Shown here one piece after another: positions 35,401 through 42,289 of a DNA stretch of 64,000 nt. The position numbers and the translations under genes are program-made. This stretch comes from Campylobacteraceae bacterium (GTDB taxonomy: Bacteria > Campylobacterota > Campylobacteria > Campylobacterales > Sulfurovaceae). How positions within the stretch are numbered: the first letter of the stretch is position 1; every line of letters begins with the position of its first letter. The notes under the pieces are model-generated. The model ran no database searches. It had not been told where the DNA came from and worked only from the letters and a program-made list of their open reading frames with translations. The stretch lies in contig JAMOOQ010000038.1 of assembly GCA_027100635.1 (NCBI GenBank), positions 1 to 64,000 of the forward strand, given 5' to 3'.

Positions 35401-37072
35401 CACCTCCACCTTTTTCTATAAACTTTATCTCAATAGGATAATATCCCATTGTAAAAGATTTTAATTTAGAATTTTTATATTTATTTTTACTCCATGTATC
35501 AAGATAATATAACTCTTCTCCATCAATAGTTAATCTTAAATCATCATCATGCTTTAACCAAAATTGATAATTCCCATCTTCTGGAATATATATCCATCCC
35601 GTCCATGTAACAGAAAAGTTATTATTACCTAATCCACCACCAGGATTACCATTACCCCAATCCCAATCAACAGTAGGATCAATTCTACTTATATTTGGTG
35701 TTCCACTCCAACTAGTATTATCATAATATTTGGCATTTAATCCATTTGTTGGAGTTGATGTAGCATCATCTTCTGAAACGACTATATTAAATGATTTAGA
35801 ATTAGAAACCCCATCGATATCTGTAGCAGTCAATGAAACAGGAAATGAACCAATATCAGCACTAGTTCCACTAAGTGTGCTACCATTAAATGATATTCCA
35901 GAAGGCAAAGTTCCATCTAATTCATAGTTTGTTATATCATCATTTTGAGTTTTATTAACAAATACAGATAAATCAGAGCTAAATGCTACATCTTTTTTTA
36001 TAGCTTGTTCTGATATAGTATCTATAACTGGAGGTGTTCCTGTTACTTTTATAACAAAACTTTGCTTATTTGATTCTCCATCTTTATCTGTTACACTAAC
36101 CTCTATCGGAAATTCACCAGTTTGTGTTGCAGTTCCACTAATTATACCTGTAGTAGTATCAAAACTAACTCCATCAGGCAATGCTCCTGTTTTATTATAA
36201 GATGTAATATTATCATTTTCTGTCTTATTGACAAATGTTGATAAATCTAAATTTATAGTATCATCTATCTTAATAATCTCATAAGGATTAGGTGTAATAG
36301 CATCAAGAGTTGGAGGTGTTCCCTCTTGTTGTGTTGATTCCACAATAGTTAAATAAAAATCTGTATCAGTTTGTAGAGAACCATCTTTTACTCTACCACC
36401 TATATTGTTACGCTCCAAAGTATACTCTGGAGTACCACTAATAATACCAGTTGCAGTATCTAAAGATAATCCACCAGGCACCCACCAAGTTTCATAAGTT
36501 AGAGTATCTCCATCAGGGTCAGTTCCATGCATTTGATAACTAAAAAATTCACCTTTAACTGCTGTTTGATCTGGTATGGGATCAATAGATGGTGCACTAT
36601 TGGAATCTGTAATTGGAGTAAAAGAGAATTTTAATGTATATCTCATATAATCTCTATCTGTTTTTATAACTTTTACATAATATGTACTACCTCCAATTAC
36701 ATCAAAGGAGGAGGAAGGGTGAGTATACGATTTAGAAGAGCCATTATATATATCTTTACTATCACAACCTCTACCTATAAAAAACTTGACTTTCATCTTA
36801 TTTCCCCATTGATGTGTACCTTCAGATAAAGATACTGTACCACTAGCCGATGGTGTAAATTTAAGATATATATTTTTCTTAGTACTCCATGAACCTTCAT
36901 AAGAATTTTCAACATTAGATATACTATTAGAAACACCATCTAATGTTGAAATATTATAAGATGAAGAACAAGTATTAGGTGCTGTTTTTACACCCCATAA
37001 AATATTTGGTAAAATAAATAATAAAGCAAAAAGATACTTTAGATATACTCTACTTCCGTTTAGCTTTCGCAT
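29438..37072 (-). CDS. Giant MshQ-like surface protein with PA14, Ig-like and lectin-like domains
   Basis: A 2544-residue secreted protein. Signal peptide about 1-27 (LKYLFALLFILPNILWG). Next a PPC-like domain (about 30-150), three putative Ig repeats (about 155-435, each with LPxGxSFDxxTGxISGT), a PA14 domain (about 440-590, GLNAKYYDNTSWSG, GNYQFWLKHDDDLRLTIDGE), and two copies of a region that ends in a beta-solenoid-like run (FIFAYGNFNVHNDSRIVGAI and FFVFGQSNFEFPNNGSAQW). Then a Calx-beta-like stretch (about 1480-1600), an L-type lectin/MshQ domain (KDNFGSALDDKWR, GGIGKWGADGIVMVLFDSD) and a C-terminal part like DUF6701 of MshQ. First gene of the pilin operon; AAGGAG precedes the ATG. An adhesive role at a pilus tip or the cell surface is inferred. 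Confidence 0.82.
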   Translation of the reverse strand: MRKLNGSRVYLKYLFALLFILPNILWGVKTAPNTCSSSYNISTLDGVSNSISNVENSYEGSWSTKKNIYLKFTPSASGTVSLSEGTHQWGNKMKVKFFIGRGCDSKDIYNGSSKSYTHPSSSFDVIGGSTYYVKVIKTDRDYMRYTLKFSFTPITDSNSAPSIDPIPDQTAVKGEFFSYQMHGTDPDGDTLTYETWWVPGGLSLDTATGIISGTPEYTLERNNIGGRVKDGSLQTDTDFYLTIVESTQQEGTPPTLDAITPNPYEIIKIDDTINLDLSTFVNKTENDNITSYNKTGALPDGVSFDTTTGIISGTATQTGEFPIEVSVTDKDGESNKQSFVIKVTGTPPVIDTISEQAIKKDVAFSSDLSVFVNKTQNDDITNYELDGTLPSGISFNGSTLSGTSADIGSFPVSLTATDIDGVSNSKSFNIVVSEDDATSTPTNGLNAKYYDNTSWSGTPNISRIDPTVDWDWGNGNPGGGLGNNNFSVTWTGWIYIPEDGNYQFWLKHDDDLRLTIDGEELYYLDTWSKNKYKNSKLKSFTMGYYPIEIKFIEKGGGANVHVKWQNNKDIFVKTIVPTTNLFPNEPVTTYVENADDICYADFTFSGMMCMDMGMCKGGIGCTTGIPLDNVADSTLEQVNVYYDESGMGGTMSANCAVEPSGNCDTSSNIDMGPMGMLGTTTAFSFTNSISPEDTNARVSTTAAMSMSCLNTSSLYATYVKDGVNYRGQVVACDSSTNVDLDDETIPNDNPNVLPERCGVFEDGLQTRAIDSSVDFSSGSAKLYNNPDKDLNTYSTPVNGGPGNEITCNDTAGADGDNAGCTPSMHGAEAFADPTNGMKYPATFTIASPVSTSTTNVKYTTNTSGTKLTDSDYNTVSSDWNSGTTNIPFEVTTSVAVNSIKNGADAALVTFKSADSKEYQFSIGSLQTKEDGEFKTTDSLAKNIKIGTISQYDISTQGSAKILVDFKAIQTIKIDKLYIGHTSNYTLRAPYININSIKDVSGVGQENIINIIADYIDIGTFEIGDATRVNITPYTSGKKVVVKMNLFDTGSNNHIEFDSGTYYIKTLSTQGSGSGYQWNMHGKVNLIIEDDYETISQIGINSDTTGGSNLCSDTHSASNLFIFAYGNFNVHNDSRIVGAIYSKKDVILGSASYIKGAVSAENKIQLDNDTKVCYDSDLADSGYGDCNATGEEDDEPELSQCGIFPSALQTYQNLTLDGGGGNKVIILDVANIVAPYKKVSPAVNENGDTITTDDALCNNVPCEVKPPNIIDYNVPFKSTTDLSSTTLTESTTIVQKEVGSYVASSRNITITFNATEAYSSGRKYMMIGNLDSGNKAGIKYVFTDGDYYINSWRHQGNDLTIEATGKVRIFLRGTLRWEGNELTVNKGGTASNFFVFGQSNFEFPNNGSAQWDVTAFFYTKGNFILSANSNSGEGFIGGVTAEDDLYLSNNAKFRYDPTGLNNNGMGECSAFVQFSSNQYIFKEPAIDGGVEYITYKDVNITLNEVLDYDVIVEYETFDGDPYDERIHAQAIYDYTENNPNPEQVTILAGHMSATVSTTINRDNRIENDETFFGKLKLVTTGKDVTLGSLKETNLTISVQTEDDVPLCFKDNFGSALDDKWRTLFSQGGFEPAIVDGRLRLTDRGHSLATAVTKDYYFLAKWNLIEVEYLQYAYGGCEKGSTATKGGGIGKWGADGIVMVLFDSDVGHSPEVGSFGGSMGYAQRHRKKGFEGGWIGLGIDEYGNFSNPNEGRDGGVGFKPNNVTIRGSSGDLSGSDRYHGYKFLGANTNLNHTVATKMRNSSYPGDRYKFRIDARDPAKLLISLQQDSGNGYKTVINEFDAKDPMYNQAEAPEKVRLAFTSGTGGGCNNHEIDELSVRGVCRVYNADLYNKGPFSAWNTDSTIDAKITRTKIVNNKFQLMLASLNHERDRFEAKEKIHNGFPFYAQALATLIAKGYTADIASFDIKVLYQLVDSSGSDKPEVITTLIDNGDKQMFNATKNDRELKSFKVAGAYKNVRVQFTMCADYSDETEQYTVYPYESCQNGIYYTINQPNRLGYRLVYSDDDFAIRPDRFNSTIGTSYIAQNPSAITFNAFDSNSNPTLRYNESQGNSFNVALTNVVRSCDVLDPVFTPNVSFSDGTVTADYTLPNVSTYNLSISEINGQEFAFTDAKPGDTANGDRYITPFNTSKVITVRPSNLRVDGISLNNFNNNPYTHLSDLSLDQITNLNKTMAASLAFRVTALRADGTVAPNYAGVCSAQNTEINLDFDTTADAINTTTVNSLKYVFTPAGGNRQVWDMAKLTTDPEIFLQYDIDKLDYTGGVANISIPFNFTKDLNVPSNPFDLNVSDITATETITDGLSTKASTNDIDRTYSNQNITFVYSRVRASRKLYPEITEISEKTPIFSDIYCDFNPSIDCNTFVTNLSDDIINENSWFINRSFDSINQLDGVINSNVIVGSATVKAIDIRANGTDEDVTVRNDAGEQMVDIRLEPSPWLRYDPIDAMGRYTYQVEFIVAPTETWSGVGERGHIIDTNGSSSQTRQRVNW

Positions 37073-37089
37073 AATAAACTCCTTGTTAT

Positions 37090-37153
37090 ATAAAAGAGAT
37101 GTTTGAGAACATAAATTTGTGATTAAATTGACAGTTAAAAAACTCTCTTTTAT
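37090..37153 (-). promoter_or_regulatory. Inverted repeat in the leader of the giant gene
   Basis: ATAAAAGAGA (37090-37099) and TCTCTTTTAT (37144-37153) are exact inverted arms 44 bases apart, 18-82 bases upstream of the ATG at 37072. It could be an operator or a stem in the leader RNA. No -10 box is convincing. Confidence 0.35.
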
Positions 37154-37228
37154 TATGATATTAAGATTTTGGACAATTCCGTATCTTTAGTAATTATAGT
37201 CTTATATATTTTAATTAATACTTAAAGA

Positions 37229-37389
37229 CAACACCTTAGCCAAAAAAATCCAAAATCATTAAGCCACATCTCCATGAATCATCGAAAATGCCGAAACTCT
37301 CCAAATTGCCTCATTAATTAAAATATCATCCACTTTTTCCCCATATAATTTTAATACTTCTCTAGTATATTTCTCTGCTCTTATGATTA
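37229..37389 (-). mobile_element. 3' fragment of the IS4-like element (relic 3)
   Basis: The end AACACCTTAGCCAAAAAA (from 37229) matches relic 1's left end in 17 of 19 positions. Behind it lies the last part of a transposase reading frame on the minus strand, ending VSAFSMIHGDVA-stop at 37259-37261. The DNA next to the stop (ATGGAGATGTGGCTTAA) resembles that at 1092-1110. The fragment ends at the stop of the DUF6530-like gene, so an intact IS is not present. Confidence 0.7.
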
Positions 37390-37878
37390 GAATTTACCTT
37401 TACTTTTTAAAGTAGTTAATATACTATATAAAGAATTTAATCGTTCTTTCAGCTCAATACTTTGTTCATTTAAAGCATTATTAAAGTTTTGCTTTTTATT
37501 ATCATCAATTGATTCTTGAATTATCTGTATTCCTGATAATTGATTTTTAAAAGTATTTCTTTCAAATTCACAAGTATTATCTTGGCAATCCAATAAAACT
37601 TTTGCTATTAAAGTTGTAGAATCAATAATTCTGTGTAAAGGAACTTCTTCTGATTGACGTGACCATTTATCGCCAGTATGTCTCATAGTTTTTAATGAAA
37701 TATCTTCTTCATCCCATTGAGATATACCAATAGATAAATATTGACAATCTGTATTATTTGCAAAGTGACCATCAAATTGTGTATATGGTATTGCGTATAC
37801 TGGTTTATGTTCTAAATTATGAGATAAATTCTCATTTGCTTTATAACTTTTTTTATTTCCAAATTCATTTATTGGCAT
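37387..37878 (-). CDS. DUF6530-like protein
   Basis: A 163-residue soluble protein. The middle part reads KPVYAIPYTQFDGHFANNTDCQYLSIGISQW and then RHTGDKWSRQSEEVPLHR, a pattern I associate with the uncharacterised DUF6530 family. The C-terminal third (about 115-160) is a charged helix. It sits between an IS fragment and valS. Function unknown; the family name is from memory and needs a profile search. Confidence 0.65.
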   Translation of the reverse strand: MPINEFGNKKSYKANENLSHNLEHKPVYAIPYTQFDGHFANNTDCQYLSIGISQWDEEDISLKTMRHTGDKWSRQSEEVPLHRIIDSTTLIAKVLLDCQDNTCEFERNTFKNQLSGIQIIQESIDDNKKQNFNNALNEQSIELKERLNSLYSILTTLKSKGKF

Positions 37879-37901
37879 TGCTTATCCTTTATTTTATATA
37901 A

Positions 37902-40541
37902 TTATACCCCAAAGCCATTCAATTCAGCTTCAACTTTAGTAATTTTATTTTTAGCATCTTCTAAGCCTTTTCTGTTTGTTGCCAAAACCTCAGCAGGAGC
38001 ATTAGCCACAAATCTTTCATTATTCAACATCCCACTTAACTTATTTATCTCTTTTTCCAATTTCTCTTTTTGGCGAGTAAGTTTAGTAATAATTGGTTTC
38101 ATATCAATCTCACCAGTTGGCAGATATACTTCAAGATTATCAGATAAATCAGTTATAGAATTTTCAACTTTTGCATCTACAAACTCAATATCTTTTACTT
38201 TTGCCAATCTTTGTATAAATGGTTTTGCCATATCTTTATCTATATTTGTATTTAGTTTAATATAAGCTTTATCTATCTTGCTATTACCCATATCAATTAC
38301 CACTTTTGCTCTTCTAAGAGTCGTTATCGCCTCTTCTATAATCTTAAATGTATCTTCAACTTCTATATCTCTTTTGATATTTTTTGGAAACTGCATAATC
38401 ATCAAAGATTTACCCTCTTCAAGAGTAGTTCCACTAAGTTTATGATATAAATGGTCTGCGATAAATGGCATAATTGGGCTTATCATTTTTAGCGTCTCTT
38501 TGAAAATAGCACCAAGTTCTATAATACTATCTTTATCTGCTTTTGAGTACTCAATACCCCAATCACAAAACTCATTCCAAGTAAAGTTATATAGCACTTT
38601 TGCCATCTCATCAAATTTATAGCTATCAATCTTTTCTCTAATTGTATCAACTGCTTCACTCAAACGGCTTTGCATATATAATCCAAGTGGAGTTTTAATC
38701 TCTATCTCGTTTAAATCTTTAAAAGTACTATGGTTTAGTTGAAGATAATTAGTTGCATTATAAAGCTTATTTGTAAAGTTTCTAAACTGCTCTAAATTCT
38801 TCTCTCCTAGCTTAATATCTCTTCCTTGAACAGCAAGATAGGCTAATGTAAATCTAATTATATCAGCAGAGTGAGCTTCTACCATATCAAGAGGGTCAAT
38901 CACATTTCCTTTTGATTTACTCATTTTATGACCATATTCATCACGAACTAATGCGTGCATATAAATATCTTTAAATGGTAATTCACCAGTAAAATGCTCA
39001 CTCATCATCATCATTCTAGCTACCCAAAAGAACATAATATCAAATCCAGTAATTAAAAGAGAATTTGGATAAAAATCTTTCATATCGCTATCATTGTATA
39101 AATCTTTTAACTCACCATTATTCCCCCAACCAAGTGGAGACATTGCCCATAAAGCAGAACTAAACCAAGTATCTAACACATCAGGGTCTTGAGTTAAACT
39201 TTTAGAAGCACATTTTGGACACTCTTTAGGATTATCGTCTTTATCTGCCCATTGGTGATTACAACTATTACAATTAAATACAGGTATTCTATGACCCCAC
39301 CATAATTGACGACTTATACACCAAGGACGAAGCTCGTCCATCCATGCCGTATAAGAGTTTATCCAATGAGCTGGGTGGAAATTATTTTTTGCTTTAGTTT
39401 TATCAATAGAGTTTTGAGCCATCTCATTACTTAAAAACCATTGAGTAGATATAAAAGGCTCAACAATATTTTTACATCTATAACAGTGTCCAACTTGATG
39501 GATATGCTCCTCTATTTTTACAATATGTCCTGCATTTTCCAAAGCTTTTACAATTACTGGACGAGCCTCTAATCTCTCTAATCCTGCAAACTCTCCACAA
39601 TAATCATTTAAAATACCTTTTTCATCAAATACTTTGATAAACTCTAAATTATGTCTTTTACCAACAGCATAATCGTTTTGGTCATGAGCAGGAGTAACCT
39701 TTACAACACCTGTTCCAAACTCCATATCAACATGAGAATCTGTGATAACTTTGATTTTTCTATCGGTTAAAGGTAATAAAACCTCTTTGCCAACAATATT
39801 ACTATATCTACTATCATCAGGATGAACCATAATAGCAGTATCCCCAAAATAAGTTTCAGGTCTTGTAGTAGCTACTTCAAGCTCTCCACTACCATCAGCA
39901 AACTTATATATCATAGTATAAAACTTACCATTTACCTCTTCGTGTTCTACCTCTATATCACTTAATGCCCCATCTTTGGTACACCAATTTACCATATAGT
40001 TATTTTGAGTAATCTGCCCCTCATCATAAAGCTTTACAAATGCCTCTTTTACTGCTTCTTGAAGCCCACTATCAAGAGTAAATCTCTCTCTCTTCCACGC
40101 AGGAGTAACTCCAAGTTTTCTCATTTGATGGACGATATTACTCCCACTTGTCTCTTTTTGAAGCCAAGCTCTTTTTAGAAACTCATCTCTTCCTATTTTA
40201 TCTTTGGTTGTCCCCTCTGCTATAAGTTGCTTTTCAACTATATTTTGAGTAGCAATCCCTGCATGGTCAGTCCCTGGTTGCCAAAGAGTTTTATATCCAT
40301 CCATTCTTTTATAACGAGTGATAATATCTTGAAGTGTAAATGTAAGTGCGTGACCAATATGTAGGCTTCCTGTAACATTTGGAGGTGGCATCATAATAGA
40401 GAAGTTTTTACCCTCCTCTTGAATATCACTATTTCCATCTATCTCAAAATAGCCTCTATCTTCACATAATTTATAATATTTGTCTTCAACTTTTTTTGGG
40501 TTGTATTTATCTGCTGTTTTTTTTTCTACTGTTTGGCTCAT
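37902..40541 (-). CDS. valS: Valyl-tRNA synthetase
   Basis: Charges tRNA-Val; class I enzyme with an editing domain that removes threonyl-tRNA. The 879-residue protein has the HIGH motif as HIGHALTF, the KMSKS motif MSKSKGNVIDP, TRPETYFGDTAIMVHP and TPAHDQNDY of the editing site, and CISRQLWWGHRIPVF. A zinc-type pair C-x-x-C is present (CNSCNHQWADKDDNPKECPKC). The C-terminal coiled coil (about 815-879) is intact. The ATG is 123 bases from the divergent VF530 gene's ATG. Confidence 0.97.
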   Translation of the reverse strand: MSQTVEKKTADKYNPKKVEDKYYKLCEDRGYFEIDGNSDIQEEGKNFSIMMPPPNVTGSLHIGHALTFTLQDIITRYKRMDGYKTLWQPGTDHAGIATQNIVEKQLIAEGTTKDKIGRDEFLKRAWLQKETSGSNIVHQMRKLGVTPAWKRERFTLDSGLQEAVKEAFVKLYDEGQITQNNYMVNWCTKDGALSDIEVEHEEVNGKFYTMIYKFADGSGELEVATTRPETYFGDTAIMVHPDDSRYSNIVGKEVLLPLTDRKIKVITDSHVDMEFGTGVVKVTPAHDQNDYAVGKRHNLEFIKVFDEKGILNDYCGEFAGLERLEARPVIVKALENAGHIVKIEEHIHQVGHCYRCKNIVEPFISTQWFLSNEMAQNSIDKTKAKNNFHPAHWINSYTAWMDELRPWCISRQLWWGHRIPVFNCNSCNHQWADKDDNPKECPKCASKSLTQDPDVLDTWFSSALWAMSPLGWGNNGELKDLYNDSDMKDFYPNSLLITGFDIMFFWVARMMMMSEHFTGELPFKDIYMHALVRDEYGHKMSKSKGNVIDPLDMVEAHSADIIRFTLAYLAVQGRDIKLGEKNLEQFRNFTNKLYNATNYLQLNHSTFKDLNEIEIKTPLGLYMQSRLSEAVDTIREKIDSYKFDEMAKVLYNFTWNEFCDWGIEYSKADKDSIIELGAIFKETLKMISPIMPFIADHLYHKLSGTTLEEGKSLMIMQFPKNIKRDIEVEDTFKIIEEAITTLRRAKVVIDMGNSKIDKAYIKLNTNIDKDMAKPFIQRLAKVKDIEFVDAKVENSITDLSDNLEVYLPTGEIDMKPIITKLTRQKEKLEKEINKLSGMLNNERFVANAPAEVLATNRKGLEDAKNKITKVEAELNGFGV

Positions 40542-40638
40542 AGTTTTTCCTAAGTATATAATATACGAGATTATATCTAAATCGTATTAAACTTATTTGT
40601 AAAGATTTTTTGCTTTGAATTTGATATAGAATTTATGT

Positions 40639-40644
40639 TATAAT
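40639..40644 (+). promoter_or_regulatory. Extended -10 promoter of the VF530 gene
   Basis: TGT-TATAAT, 21 bases before the AAGGATATTT ribosome site region and 20 before the ATG at 40665. Confidence 0.5.
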
Positions 40645-40664
40645 ACTCTAAAGGATATTTAAAA

Positions 40665-40892
40665 ATGAATAATCAAAACAACCCTTTACATGGGATAAAA
40701 TTAGAAGCGATATTAAATAAATTAGTTGAACATTACGGATGGGAAGAGTTAGGGGAGAAGATAAATATTAATTGTTTTAATAACCAACAAAGTATCAAAT
40801 CTTGCCTTAAGTTCTTACGAAATGTTGAATATGAATGGGCTAGAATAAAGGTAGAGAAATTATATATTAAATTGATGAAAGAGCCTGTTTAA
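40665..40892 (+). CDS. VF530-type DNA-binding protein (DUF2132)
   Basis: A 75-residue protein with the family start [20 protein letters not shown] and [14 protein letters not shown], then [18 protein letters not shown] and RIKVEKLYI. Members are small helical proteins structurally related to DNA-binding folds; their role is not known. AAGGA precedes the ATG. It is divergent from valS. Confidence 0.85.
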   Translation: MNNQNNPLHGIKLEAILNKLVEHYGWEELGEKININCFNNQQSIKSCLKFLRNVEYEWARIKVEKLYIKLMKEPV

Positions 40893-41064
40893 ATTAGATT
40901 AATAGTGAACTTATTAATGAAGAGCATTTTAGGATCGATTTGGTTTCTATATCAGAGATATACTACAAGATGCAATAAAGAAGGTAAATTTTACCCATAG
41001 AAACATATCTTAAAATATTATAGATATAAATACAAGTTATAATTAATATATAGGATAAAGAGTG
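40893..41064. other. Intergenic region with a short coding-like remnant
   Basis: Contains a short open stretch reading FYIRDILQDAIKKVNFTHRN at about 40944-41005 that ends in TAA and has no start or ribosome site. It may be the remains of a gene or chance. Otherwise AT-rich with no clear signal apart from the cytochrome promoter at its end. Confidence 0.3.
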
Positions 41065-41070
41065 TATAAT
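41065..41070 (+). promoter_or_regulatory. -10 box of the multihaem cytochrome gene
   Basis: TATAAT preceded by TG, 28 bases before the ATG at 41098. A GTG at 41062 overlaps this box, so it cannot be the start codon if the box is used. Confidence 0.5.
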
Positions 41071-41097
41071 TCTAAAATTAAATATTTGGAGTTTATT

Positions 41098-42210
41098 ATG
41101 AAACTATTTTTATCTTTTTTGCTTATTACCATATCTCTTTATGCAAAATATCTTGATTCTAAAACTTGTAAAGAGTGTCACGAGGATATATATTTTGAAC
41201 ATACTAAATCTATGCACTATAAATCATCTTTGTTTTCAGATGAGGTACATAGAAAAATAAAAGAGGCTGTAAATAAGGATAAGTACTCTTGTGCATTATG
41301 TCATATGCCATCAACAAAGAATCTTGCGGCTATGATTCGTGGAACAGAACAACCTAATGAAAAGGATGTAAGACAAACTGATGGGGTCTCATGTTCTTAT
41401 TGTCATCAAATTAGTAAAGTCTACCATAGTAAGAAGTATAATATAAATATCTCTAGTGCAAAAGCTAATGAAAAACCAACAATGTTTGGTAATCTTTTAA
41501 ATCCTGACGATAGTGATAAGCATAGTGCAAAGAATAATGAAATTTATAAAAATTCACAAGTATGTATGGGATGTCACTCTCACAAACAAAATGCAAAGGG
41601 ATTTGAGGTTTGTAACACTAAAAATCAATATGATAAAACGAGTGATTGTATAGGTTGTCATATGCCAAAATCACCTGGTGGAAATGAAAAGTTTAATAAA
41701 AAAGGTCGTGATGAGTATGCAACTCATAATTTTTTGGGAATTCATTCTTTGAATATGGTTAAAAAAGCGGTTAAATTGGAACTTTTATATAAAGATGAAG
41801 TGTTAGAACTTACAATTAATAATAAGATGGGACACTCTATCATTACCCATCCTATGAGATTAAAATTTGCTAAAACTAAGATTAAACGAGATTCAAAAGT
41901 GATTTGGAGTAATTTTAAAGAGAGTCCATTAGAGGACAAAGAAGCAACATTTATTATAGTATTTAAAGATGATGCTAATAAAACAACCTTACCACATAAA
42001 GCGATAGGATATAAATTAGATCAAAATCTAAAAGCTAGTAGTTCTAAAGTTATTAAATATAAAGTTCCAAAATTACAAACAGGTGATGAGGTCATTACGC
42101 AATGGATTAGTTATATTATAAACCCAAAGATTTCAAAAAAATTACAAATTACAAAAGATGATATTATTAAACCATATTTTGGAGCAAAAGAGTCTATTTT
42201 TATCTATTAA
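41098..42210 (+). CDS. Five-haem periplasmic cytochrome c (c554/c3-like)
   Basis: A 370-residue secreted electron carrier or oxidoreductase. I start it at 41098, where GGAG precedes the ATG and a signal peptide follows (KLFLSFLLITISLYA). Five CxxCH haem sites are visible: CKECH, CALCH, CSYCH, CMGCH and CIGCH, all within the first 190 residues, in the arrangement of cytochrome c554-type proteins. The C-terminal half (about 200-370) has no haem site and looks beta-rich (KLELLYKDEVLELTINNKMG). Substrate unknown. It stands as its own unit, with the PilJ-domain gene behind it. Confidence 0.88.
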   Translation: MKLFLSFLLITISLYAKYLDSKTCKECHEDIYFEHTKSMHYKSSLFSDEVHRKIKEAVNKDKYSCALCHMPSTKNLAAMIRGTEQPNEKDVRQTDGVSCSYCHQISKVYHSKKYNINISSAKANEKPTMFGNLLNPDDSDKHSAKNNEIYKNSQVCMGCHSHKQNAKGFEVCNTKNQYDKTSDCIGCHMPKSPGGNEKFNKKGRDEYATHNFLGIHSLNMVKKAVKLELLYKDEVLELTINNKMGHSIITHPMRLKFAKTKIKRDSKVIWSNFKESPLEDKEATFIIVFKDDANKTTLPHKAIGYKLDQNLKASSSKVIKYKVPKLQTGDEVITQWISYIINPKISKKLQITKDDIIKPYFGAKESIFIY

Positions 42211-42260
42211 ACTTATTAGATAGATAATCAGTAGTTATTTTAAGAATTTTTATGATATAG

Positions 42261-42266
42261 TAAAAT
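42261..42266 (+). promoter_or_regulatory. -10 box of the PilJ-domain gene
   Basis: TAAAAT in GATATAGTAAAATACAT, 24 bases before the ATG at 42290; AAAGGAA is the ribosome site. Confidence 0.45.
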
Positions 42267-42289
42267 ACATTTTAAGTAAAGGAATTTAT

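Noticed and set aside
40944-41005. Short coding-like stretch FYIRDILQDAIKK
   Set aside because: No start codon or ribosome site and only about 22 codons; kept only as a remark in the intergenic entry.
41062-41097. Upstream GTG start for the cytochrome
   Set aside because: The GTG overlaps a TATAAT box; the ATG at 41098 has GGAG and begins a clean signal peptide.
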